Shown piece after piece: positions 34,578 through 43,587 of a stretch of DNA of 64,000 bases. Each line of letters opens with the position of its first letter. The first letter of the stretch is position 1. Location of the stretch: positions 682,001-746,000 of the forward strand of contig JAKUHH010000084.1 in assembly GCA_022701365.1 (NCBI GenBank), read 5' to 3'. Position numbers and translations under genes: made by a program. Below the pieces are notes generated by a model, which had not been told where the DNA came from, ran no database searches, and worked only from the letters and a program-made list of their open reading frames with translations. The stretch is from Mycocentrospora acerina. Lineage: Eukaryota; Ascomycota; Dothideomycetes; Pleosporales.

Positions 34578-34690
34578 AAAAACATACAACAGTGAAGATG
34601 CGCCAGTAGTAACTGCACTGACTGCTAGTCCCCAGGTACTTGCTTAAGTGGGGCAGAGCGAACAGGAAACCTTGTTGGTTCTTGCTAAAT
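34578..34690 (-). pseudogene. Decayed 5S rRNA copy
   Basis: Same orientation as 33533-33652 and clearly related (AAAACATACAACAGTGAAGA, then GACTGCTAGT and GAGCGAACAGGAAACCTTGTT on the plus strand), but with many substitutions. The left-hand helix I partner is lost: the 5' end reads TAGCAAGAACC instead of ACATACGACC. It is therefore unlikely to fold or be functional. Confidence 0.75.
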
Positions 34691-35489
34691 GAAAAATAGC
34701 TATTACGATTGGTTGAATGTGAATAGGTTCAGGATATTTGTCCAACAGGGGAGGGGAAGCTCCACTAAAAGTGGACTGAAGTGGAGAGTGGGAAATTTCT
34801 GGGACTCAACATAGTAACCCATAAAAGACTGACTCATAACGAAGGCCAGAATTGCTGCGGTCAGCCTGCGCTCAGTTGTCTATTGCGTTTCAAAAAGCCT
34901 ATATAGCCTGCCCTATTTTCTCACCAGGTACCTAAGGTATCCGCAGCATATAGTGGGAGGCCTCAACATGTGGCACCTTCAGTTCCGTGCCACAACCGCT
35001 TACTTGCAGTAACGCCCTCCACGTGTTAGCCTTATGATTAATGGATACTCTGTCTTGCTATGGATTTAATATACGAGGAGCGTGAGCAAATAGGAAATGT
35101 CGCAGTTCTGCATTCGCCACCACAAGGCACGCTCTTAGTTTTTCACTGAGAAATGGCCAAACATTTACATTTAGGGGTCATAAGAAAAGAAGCGCATTGT
35201 TCTTGACCCTAGGTAAGGTAGACGGATCAGGAAGGTCAGAGCTGCGGCTTCATTTTAATGACCAATCAGAAGTCGTTAATCTTTTTGCAAACGACCGAAA
35301 GGACCCTCCCGTGCCCCGTTCTTGAGCCGCGATTCAAGATTTCTGTAAGGCACACCATTACTATGGAGATATGCCCGTATGGCGCCCTGGTGCCTGAAAT
35401 GGTTTTTCCGTGGGGTGGAATAAGAATGGCTCGGCCTCCTCATAAACACTACCACTATACACATTCAATTCAAGTCTACTCACAACCCA
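34691..35489. other. Promoter side of the AA1-like gene
   Basis: No gene supported. A plus-strand frame at 35258-35677 overlaps the AA1-like gene in another frame and is rejected. Confidence 0.45.
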
Positions 35490-36110
35490 TTGACCATGCG
35501 CATTTCAGCCCTCGCCATCGCAGGCCTCTCTGCCGCATCGCCCACCCTTATCACCCGCAAAGATGGACGTATCGACATCTCCGGATCGTACTGGGACGTG
35601 ACTGTCTCAAGCCAGTCTGGAAGGCCCGGCTACACCATCCGCGACCTGAGCGCAAACTTCCACAACCCAAAGTTTGAGCAAAATGTCAACGCGACATGTC
35701 ATTATAGCTTCGTGCCGCAGGGCACAAGCCCACCGTCTGAGACGGATCGGTGTGATCCGGGGTTGCAATATACGTGGGATTGTACGTCCTTTATTTCTGA
35801 ATACTTTACGAATCGTTCCCCTCTTTGTTCTTTTTCCGCATTAAAGTACAGATACATATGCCGAAGAATTAGTTCTAACGCTGCGATAGACACCACAGTT
35901 ACTCTACGACAAAATGTGTTACTTGGAAACGAGACTCTGACACTGTTTGGAAATGCAAAGATTGAAACGGTTCGCAGGAGCGATGGTACGGGCGGCAGTT
36001 CTTATAAGGGGTCGGGGAGGGTCGAGCTCCATCATTATTGCGATAAGAATGGGTGTTCGGACCCAGACGGTTGTGCGACGATCGAATGTCAGCAGGGAAG
36101 GACAGATTGA
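35490..36110 (+). CDS. AA1-like (Alt a 1-type) small secreted protein
   Basis: Two exons, 35490-35781 and 35890-36110. The intron has a strong GTACGT donor and a CTAAC branch point 11 nt before the ATAG acceptor. Product 170 aa (168 from the second ATG at 35496). An N-terminal signal peptide (MRISALAIAGLSAAS) is followed by a small beta-rich domain with SYWDVTVSSQSGRPGYTIRD, an ATCHYSFVPQG block, DRCDPGLQYTWD and VTLRQNV. These match the pattern of ascomycete AA1-like domain proteins, the family of the Alternaria allergen Alt a 1. Such proteins are secreted and several are discussed as effectors or host-interacting proteins; nothing here gives a specific target. The C-terminus adds a Cys-rich tail (YCDKNGCSDPDGC) beyond the core. 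It precedes a HET gene on the opposite strand. Confidence 0.7.
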   Translation: MTMRISALAIAGLSAASPTLITRKDGRIDISGSYWDVTVSSQSGRPGYTIRDLSANFHNPKFEQNVNATCHYSFVPQGTSPPSETDRCDPGLQYTWDCTSFISEYFTNRSPLCSFSALKYRYICRRISSNAAIDTTVTLRQNVLLGNETLTLFGNAKIETVRRSDGTGGSSYKGSGRVELHHYCDKNGCSDPDGCATIECQQGRTD

Positions 36111-36821
36111 AGGGTGGGTGCTCCGAGGGAGTTGTATGGGTATTGCCCGACAAATGAGTAAAGCGGTCTTGACATAGTCAGTTGTCAAGGGCTGTGGGTG
36201 GTGCCTTCAGCTTATGGATACGTTCCTTGAGTACATCAAGGTTCAATGGACGACATCTACCTCAACAGCGTAGATTTAAAAGTTTTGAATGATGAATTTG
36301 ATTGTCAAGATTTAAAAAAAAATAGAACTGCTTTCGCCTTTTCCATAATTACAAAAGAAAAAATTATTGTTCAAATTTAGTCCTAGTACCTTATTTTGAA
36401 ACAGACCAATTTTTTTGAATAGAAATTAAATCACACGGGTAGATGTAAAATGGATACAAGTAAGATATAACCATGAATCTAGTTAGTTTGTATTACTAGA
36501 AGATTTGAATTTAAAAAGTAACTTTCCGCCTTATTCCTGCCCAAGATCAATAGATTTTCATGTTTTGACTTTTCATCATTGCCATCTTTCTGTTTTTTTC
36601 AAGGACATAAATTTACCTAATTTGTTGATAGTTAAGCTATGGCGGTCTAAAAATCCTTTGTCTGTGAGCCAATCAGTTCGTATTTGAATTTTTCAAGTAT
36701 GACAAAGCTTCGACGCTGAACTTGGCCATGGTCTTGACATGGAGTGAAAGACAAGGGGAACCAAAAGAACTGTGCATAGCCTGTATCTGACAGCTATAAA
36801 TGACGAGGTGCTGGATATGGC
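36111..36821. other. Convergent spacer between AA1-like and HET genes
   Basis: AT-rich 3' flanks of two convergent genes. Nothing else is seen. Confidence 0.5.
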
Positions 36822-38891
36822 TCATTCTCGGAGGTTATGAGTAAATTTCTTCACTTCGTTTGCGTGGCTCTCTCCTCTCCAACAGCGCCGATTATGGCAC
36901 ATTGTTATATTAAGGTAGCCCCAGTTTCTTTGTAATTGTTTCAGCCATGGAGAATGTTCTTGCAGCCTCCTAGGCTTTGCCGACTCTGGCCAGCCCCAAC
37001 GCTCAATTTTGCTCTCTTGCGCACAAACGCTGCAGACACACTCCAGATAGTGGATACCGCTGTTTTCATCAATCAAAGGATCGCGTAACCTAAATTGTTT
37101 CCTGGAATTGTAATAGGGTAGTTCGGGTGCGGTGTATTTACGCTCAAATGCCTCGTCTTCCAGCCAGTACTTCCCGCAATCACCACAGAAATAGATTGGA
37201 GCCTCTATTGATTGCCCCTTCTTCTCTATGCATTCTTCACAAAAGCATTCCAAGACTCTGAACTTTTGGCAGCGCAAATCACAGACACAATCATTTCTGG
37301 TCTGGGCAGCCGCACCACAATCACAATAAAACATGGTGACGCTTAGGCTCCAGCATGTTGTTCCTTTTACATTGTTTTTCTTGGATTCCACTTGGAATAT
37401 CTCGTCTTCACCGTTTGTGATCTGAAAGTAGTCTCTGGCAAGGTCCCAATCACCCGAGGAATCCACACGTATCTCCTCAGACCAGTTCCTAAAGGGAGCT
37501 TCAGAATTAGGAACTTGCCGGATAACAGGTCGACTTTTTCGCAACCCGAAGACGACTGAGATGGAAAATTGCGATGAGGCCCCATATATCAATTGAAAGC
37601 ACGCTGCCTCTCCCTCTTTGAGGATTTGGTTGCTGAGTAGGTACGTACTCTGATCTCTTGCCAAGTCACGAGCGTCTTTGCCGTTGGCTGACATTGATTT
37701 GCTTTGCGCCACATTGTCCCACGTAGTAACAGGAAAGACCTTGACAGAAACACTGTCGACTGTCAAGACGCTGAGGATTTTGATTTGAGATGGTCTGCTG
37801 TTCGTCTCCTCTTCATAATCGTTTTCAACCATAATGTACATACTCAACAACTCTGCATCATCTTTCTCTTTTACACTCAAGACCACCAGCTTAGAGCCAG
37901 GTAGTCTCTGGTGCTTGCCATTGCCAATATTCTCAAGCCAAATGCCTAGTACATCTCCAGCTTTGTTCTGACAATTGAGGAGCCCGACGAGCCGATCCTG
38001 GTCGAGTGGTATAACAGGCAGAGTGATCTTGAGTCCGTTGTTGGTAATTTTGTGTGTTGTTTCCTTGGCTGGTTTTTGCAGTTGAGTTGGGCAAATCTGT
38101 GCTGCATGCTTGAAATACGCAGGCGAAGGCGCTAGAATCGCCGTATCCTGCTGCTTCGTATGAAGCGACTCCCAGGCGAATATACTGTGTTCGCTGGTGT
38201 GCCTAATAATCTCCAACTGAAGTCGATAAAAGGCACGATCCCCTTCTCCATAGAGCATGGGCATGTTGACGTTAACTAACCCCAGCAAGCAGTAGGCCAT
38301 GTCTTCCGGTCTCGTAGTTTGTCTTGAGGCAGCCCAGCTGAACTTGGTCGCAACACTTGCATCTTTTATGGCTTCCCGATTCAGAAGAAAATTCCGGTCT
38401 ATATTCGTAGCCCTTTGTATCTCCTCTAGCAACTTAAATCTGGTCCCAATAAAATCCCAAGCATCATCGTAAAACTCAATAACATCCGGGGCAAGCAGCT
38501 CTTGAAGTGTCCATCCTCTTTGAAACCAACGAGACATTTCAAGCCGTCGAATCCAATCAATTCTTTTGATGGAGATATCTGACAGATATACATAACATAT
38601 CCCAGCATGCCAGTACCATTTGTACATGGAATTGATTGCTTCGGACAGCTCGGCGCTACTTCGCTTGTCAATGCAACAGGTGTCAATCCAAGCCCATTTA
38701 TATCCGTCTCTTACAGCCAGTCTACAACAATTAGCAATCTTTTTATACCCAACCATATGCAAGGCGTGAGGCTGTTCAATATCCTCAAAGGCGACTTCGC
38801 CCTCACCCCATGTATGCGATAGAATCACATAATCTGGGAGCTGTCCAAGGAATATTTGGAGTTTGAGAGTCAATGTATTGAGTAGCCACAT
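36822..38891 (-). CDS. HET-domain (heterokaryon incompatibility) protein
   Basis: A single exon of 689 aa that starts at the usual HET N-terminus (MWLLNTLTLKL). The domain blocks are present in order: YVILSHTWGEGEVAFEDI near residue 21, YKWAWIDTCCIDKRSSAELSEAINSMY near 65-90, CYVYLSD, SRWFQRGWTLQELLAP and RQTTRPEDMAYCLLGLVNVNMPMLYGEG. HET domains trigger cell death after fusion of incompatible hyphae and are related in fold to TIR domains. The remaining about 430 residues contain no NACHT or WD40 part. Instead there is a Cys-rich stretch (residues about 520-580: CDCG, CVCDLRC, CFCEEC, CGDCG) that may bind zinc, and a further CVCSVC. The gene is intact. It may act in self/non-self recognition, with the Cys-rich part as a candidate sensor. 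Confidence 0.9.
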   Translation of the reverse strand: MWLLNTLTLKLQIFLGQLPDYVILSHTWGEGEVAFEDIEQPHALHMVGYKKIANCCRLAVRDGYKWAWIDTCCIDKRSSAELSEAINSMYKWYWHAGICYVYLSDISIKRIDWIRRLEMSRWFQRGWTLQELLAPDVIEFYDDAWDFIGTRFKLLEEIQRATNIDRNFLLNREAIKDASVATKFSWAASRQTTRPEDMAYCLLGLVNVNMPMLYGEGDRAFYRLQLEIIRHTSEHSIFAWESLHTKQQDTAILAPSPAYFKHAAQICPTQLQKPAKETTHKITNNGLKITLPVIPLDQDRLVGLLNCQNKAGDVLGIWLENIGNGKHQRLPGSKLVVLSVKEKDDAELLSMYIMVENDYEEETNSRPSQIKILSVLTVDSVSVKVFPVTTWDNVAQSKSMSANGKDARDLARDQSTYLLSNQILKEGEAACFQLIYGASSQFSISVVFGLRKSRPVIRQVPNSEAPFRNWSEEIRVDSSGDWDLARDYFQITNGEDEIFQVESKKNNVKGTTCWSLSVTMFYCDCGAAAQTRNDCVCDLRCQKFRVLECFCEECIEKKGQSIEAPIYFCGDCGKYWLEDEAFERKYTAPELPYYNSRKQFRLRDPLIDENSGIHYLECVCSVCAQESKIERWGWPESAKPRRLQEHSPWLKQLQRNWGYLNITMCHNRRCWRGESHANEVKKFTHNLRE

Positions 38892-39337
38892 AGTGCGAAT
38901 AGACGGGTCGAGCTAATTAATTAGGCAAAGCTGGAGGTAAGAAAAGGATGCCTGGTGTTGTGATTTTCAGCCTGATCGCATAACTAAGCGATTCGGCTAG
39001 CGCTGTGCCTGCTCCTTCAAGGGAGGCTGTGCCTGCTTCGAACAGCATTACTCCAGTATCCTTTCCGACACGAGTGCTATTTCTTTAGTTACGCCAAAGT
39101 CATGGTTGTAGGGTGGTTGAAATTAGCATCAAGGTTGATGAAAAAAGAATGCCACTATTTGCACGACTTTATTGTCGCTGTGATATCACATCTTATTTGT
39201 AATCTTTAAAGATGAACGCGTTGATAATCACATGACACCCAGCCATATCTGTTTTCTCCTAAGTGCATATCCTTGGTCTTTGGCTTCATCTAATCACTCA
39301 ATTAATTACTCATGCTCATTACACAAACAATAGATCG
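38892..39337. other. Promoter side of HET gene
   Basis: No gene. AT-rich promoter region that leads into the MITE-like element. Confidence 0.45.
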
Positions 39338-39482
39338 GGAAATTTAGTAATTACTAAGTAAAGTGTTAGTAATTACTAACCACAGACGTCTTTTGTAAGT
39401 GATTTAGTAAATTAGTAATTGCTAAATTACTAGGTTTAACCTACATAGGTTTAGTCAGTTACCTAGTAGTTACTAAATTTCC
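39338..39482. mobile_element. MITE-like element with 19-bp terminal inverted repeats
   Basis: The 145-bp element starts GGAAATTTAGTAATTACTA and ends with its complement, one mismatch (T/C). Internally it holds the perfect 16-bp palindrome GTTAGTAATTACTAAC at 39365-39380 and further TTAGTAAT units. It has no coding capacity. No obvious target-site duplication is seen. It lies between the HET gene and the amidohydrolase 3' end. Confidence 0.6.
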
Positions 39483-39684
39483 TCATCTATGACACAACCC
39501 TATATATCTGTTATCTTAACAGACCTCACTATTCGTGGAAATCCCAACCTGGCCTCATACCCCTTTTTCTCTGCTTCTTTATGGACAACGAAGAGATAAG
39601 AAGAAGCACTGGTACAGTAGATCTATTCAGTCGGAGGTGAAATAGAATCATGTACAAGAATTCTTAAACCCACATTTCCAAGAC

Positions 39685-41293
39685 CTAATACGCCGTCCCG
39701 TTTCCCCTCTGCACATCCTCCTCTATCGGCCGCTCAAACAGGGCGCCGGTAAAATATGTGCCCTGCAAAGTTGGAGGTGACATCCTGTTCCATTTTTGCT
39801 GAATTGCTCTCGCGCTCTCCAAAAACCGATCTTGCAGCGACTTGTAATTTAGCACTGTGAGCTGACCGTTTCTCTTCTGAAATTTGCCATTCACCATAAC
39901 ATGCTTAATATCACCAATACTGGCGTGCAGCATAATCGCTGCGACGGGATCTTGCCAGCCGAGCATGCTGGGAGATCTGCCGTTCCACACGAGCAAATCT
40001 GCTTTTGCGAGCGGGGCAAGGACGCCGAGGTCTGGGCGACGCAGTGCAAGACCGCCGTTGCGTGTGGCAAGGATGAAGGCTTGCTGGGCGGACATGGGGT
40101 TACTGGCTGGGATTCTGTCTCTTTGGATAACCTCGCGGTAGAGGGTGCGTCGGACGTTTTGCAGCCAGATGCGGGCTTGGGTTAGGATATCTGTGGAGAA
40201 GGTAAAGTGTGTGTCTACACCTAGGGAGGCTTGATCGAGGATGTGGTGGCTGTAAGGATGGTCGTGACCGTAATGCATTTCGGATTCTGGGGTGATGGAG
40301 ATGTATTGGTTGAATTGGCGGAGGAGCTGCATGTCGGGTGTGGAGAGGTAGCTGGCATGTGCGAAGATGAGGGGAATAGATTGGTTGAGAAAGTCGAATG
40401 AGTGGACGTCTTGGGGAGAATTGTAGTCTTGAGGTGAATTAGTGACTTGAATGACGTGACTATAGGTGGGTCTTACAGCCGAAGACTCCGAGGTTGGAGT
40501 GTGTCGTGAAGAGCGATACGTTATGTTTCCTTGCAAGTCAGCTGGTGGAGTCAATCTCGGCTCTTGCAAATACCAACTTCGCTAGATCAATTATATTACG
40601 AGTTGTGCTTGGATCTCCTGGATTGAACCCATCGTAAGCAATGCCCAAGGTGACGGGTGTGTCACTTAGGAGTGTTCCTGTGGCTATTTTCTCAAACGTG
40701 ATAACCTGCTCCTCGTGCGTAAAGTTAACAAAAGAGTTTTCTTGAAACGAGTACGAATAAACGGCTCTCGCGCCACTTTCGATCGTTGCGTTTAGCCCGG
40801 CCAGAGCATGTTCCTCGGACCATGTATGATGCGCAAAATCTACAATTGTCGTCACTCCTGCATTCAGTGCTTCATAAAAACCAGCCAACTGGCCAATATA
40901 TACATCGTGAGGAGTTAAGATTGAGGCGGCAATAGAAGTAGAGCCAAATCGATAAAAGTAGTCGACTAACGTGGTGTTGGATCCAAGAGTTTTGAAGGCC
41001 GTTTGCCAACTGTGGCGATGAGTGTCGATGAAGCCAGTGGATATAATATCGTCGGTGATGTCGATAACTTCTGTGGTAGCGGGTAGTGTACCATTGTAAG
41101 GACCGGAGAAGACTGAAGTGATGGTGTCATTTTCGACGAGAACGGAGCCATTGCGAATTATGTCGATTGAATTGGCCAAGTTATCCCAGGCTATCACAGT
41201 ACCACCAGAGAACAAAGTTGCTGCGTTGGAAAATTTAACCTGTCCTGCCAGGGCAAGGAGAGGGAGAAGTGTAGGCGATTTTGGCGAGAACAT
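39685..41293 (-). CDS. Secreted amidohydrolase (chlorohydrolase/TRZ-ATZ type)
   Basis: Three exons: 40578-41293, 40477-40529 (a 53-nt micro-exon), 39685-40427. This splice model restores one frame where unspliced DNA shows two overlapping frames; intron 1 needs the weak donor GTTGGT and has a GCTGAC branch point, intron 2 uses GTAAGA. The start at 41293 gives a signal peptide (MFSPKSPTLLPLLALAGQ); an upstream in-frame ATG at 41356 would bury it. Product 503 aa. Metal-dependent hydrolase features: DTHRHSW (H92, H94), FAHASYL, ESEMHYGHDHP, GVDTHFTFSTD, then the NPMSAQQAF and GALAP-type C-terminal beta part (ALRRPDLGVL, KADLLVWNG). Likely a deaminase or dechlorinase-type hydrolase on a ring amine or similar substrate, acting outside the cell or in the secretory path. 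Several N-glycosylation sequons support secretion. Confidence 0.75.
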
Positions 41294-42360
41294 TGCGTGG
41301 CTGTGATCAAGAGCGAGAGAATCGTTGGGGAAAGTCCAGCAATGATGTACAGGCAAACAAGTCGAAAACGCCTCCTTTAATATTTGACTGGCCTCCTTTT
41401 TTCCATAGCCGTTTTCGGCTTCCAGTAGCGAGTTTAGACGGTAGAAAACAATGGCCGAGCATCCGAGACTAGTTGAAGAGTTTTAAAAATGATTTGATCA
41501 GCATACACCGTTGAATCAGTACCATTTCGGCATCGGGCCTTGGTTGTGCGAGGGGGCTCGATCTACTCGCATTACCAATCCGTCCGTGCATGTAGAGGTA
41601 AAATGCCGAAAGCTAGTTTTTTTTAACGGCCGTGGATGAGTTACAGAGCCAAGGGGTTAGAACAGGACTGTAAAGTTCCATTGTACAGTTGTTTGAAATA
41701 ACAAAAGATCAGTCAATCGCTAGCTGCTCCAGCTAGTAGATGTATATACTCCATCCAACAAGATGAAGATAGAGCCAATAGAGCCAATAGAGCATACAAG
41801 TTAACTAGCTGGAACTACAACAAAATAGTGTAGAACTAGTATTGTGGCTTTCAAATTCCTCATCAAATTAGCAACTGTGTAGGTAAACGATCCTTTGGCA
41901 ATCAAGCAGTATTACCGATCAAAATCCCCCAAAGTGTTTTGAGGTAGGTACATTTGCAACTCGGGCAGCTCCTCTTCTTCCACATGGTAAATTAAAAAAT
42001 CGTCATTGAGTGTCGTTGCAGGGAGGTGTCTGATTCACATGTGTACACGTGACAGAACTAGAAGAGCGTTTACATATTCTGCAGTAGTACAGCGTGTCGA
42101 GAAAAGAGATGAGATATAGGCTTGACAAGCACGCCACTGCTGTTCACGGTAGTCGATATAGGTAGCAGCGTGCAGTGATAAAATCATTAGGTTCTTCTCT
42201 TTTGGTCCTACCCTCATCAACTATCCTCGAGTCGTATGAGTAGAGTTTCAGTGTGGATGGAGATTACTACTGAGGCGTCGAGTAGATGTTGGTATACAAG
42301 GTATTGTTACATATATACATATTCGAATACATAAACTCAACGTCGTCATCATCATGATCA
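41294..42360. other. Spacer between amidohydrolase and NDUFAF2 genes
   Basis: Promoter side of the amidohydrolase and 3' flank of the NDUFAF2 gene. No gene is supported. A short tandem AGAGCCAAT repeat lies near 41770. Confidence 0.5.
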
Positions 42361-43185
42361 TCATCTCCTCTTCGCAGGCCCAGGACTCCACCCCTTGGGC
42401 TGCCAGTCTTGTCCAGGATTACCCTGAGCCTGTTTCCACGGCGAGTCCTTGGGCTCCTTCTTCAACTTTCTTGTCTTCAATGTTGGTGTACCACTGCTCT
42501 TGTCTGCCCCTAGTTCTGGTACTTGCTCCTGCACAACAGACTGTCCTTGCCCCTCCACTACAAGCGGTGTTGTCGCAACCTCTGGCTTTGGCACTACTGG
42601 CGAGTCGATCCTCTCCTGGTCTGCATTCATCTGTCTCACCCCGCTATCTGGATCCCTACTCTTCAACATCTGCATGGGCTGCTGCTTATCCGGTGCATCC
42701 AGGGCAGAGGGCAACGACGCCCATCGTGCATCTGCACGGGCGGCGAGGACCTTCATTTGCGCTTGGCGGGCCAAATCCTGGCGCTGTTCAGCAATAGAAG
42801 GCGGATCGTAGCGCGTGTGGCGGAGCCATTGCATCCATGCCGCTGGAGAGGGTTAGTGTCGAGTCTTCACACACGGCAGTCACGGGCAGGGAAATGAGCG
42901 TAGTGTGGAGAAAGGCACGCACGTGATACATTGACGTCCCCGTGGTGAGTGTCGCGGCTGTATTTTGCCGTTCGACGGTTGCGCAGGGCGTGCAGGGCGT
43001 CTTTGAACTCCCAAAAGGTGTTGCCCTGGAGATCGAAGCCTGGCGGGAGTTCTACATCAGACGGGGGTTCTATGCGTGGTGTGGAGGTGAGGAAGCGCAC
43101 CGACGAGCCAGCGCTTCCGCCAGGGGAAGCGCATCATCTTCCAGTTGTACCATGCGGTCAGGATTGGGCCTGGTGGTTTCGCCAT
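42361..43185 (-). CDS. Complex I assembly factor, NDUFAF2/mimitin family
   Basis: Three exons: 43101-43185, 42923-43051, 42361-42842; product 231 aa. The first intron is short (49 bp); an alternative acceptor at 43070 would make it 31 bp and add six residues. Family features in order: an N-terminal aromatic/basic segment (TAWYNWKMMRFPWRKRWLV), GFDLQGNTFWEF, RRTAKYS, then SPAWMQWLRHTRYDPPS, which corresponds to the conserved W-x2-WLRxTRxxPP block of NDUFA12/NDUFAF2 proteins. The C-terminal 90 residues are Lys/Pro-rich and probably disordered. The protein helps build the membrane/peripheral arm junction of mitochondrial complex I. It is divergent from the calponin-family gene, with 402 bp between starts. 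Confidence 0.8.
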
Positions 43186-43587
43186 TGCTGCGAGGTGGTG
43201 GTGGCGGCGTTGGCCGGCAAGGTACCTTTTTTTCTGGCGGCGACTGGGGCTCGACGCGTTGATGGGATAACGGGGATGACGTTTTGGCGTGGCTGGTGTG
43301 GCGGCGAGCAGGCCAGCATTCCCCGCCATAAGCCGTGCCTTTGCTGGCATAACAGCATAACAAGAAACGCATAACCGCGCAGCCGCATAACAGCACAACT
43401 TCCCCACTGCCTGACTCACGGAACGCTTCTCGAGCCTGCCCTGCCGTGACTGAGGACCTGGGCCGGTGCATCGCCCTCCTGTCTCTGCACGCCATCACCC
43501 GCCTTCACCTTTGGCCATCCGACATCTGCACACACTCCCCACGCGACACCCCCAGAAGAAACCTGATCTGCGCCCACGCCAGCCGCC
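43186..43587. promoter_or_regulatory. Bidirectional promoter region
   Basis: A 402-bp spacer between the divergent NDUFAF2-like and calponin-family starts. No clear TATA box is seen; the right half is rich in C/CA. It is likely shared promoter DNA. Confidence 0.35.

Noticed and set aside
35258..35677. A 139-codon plus-strand frame overlapping the AA1-like gene
   Set aside because: It overlaps the signal-peptide exon in another frame, has biased His/Pro composition and no family signature.
42361..42897. Plus-strand frames over the NDUFAF2-like gene
   Set aside because: The minus strand has the conserved GFDLQGNTFWEF and WLRHTR blocks and consistent introns; the plus frames are shadows.
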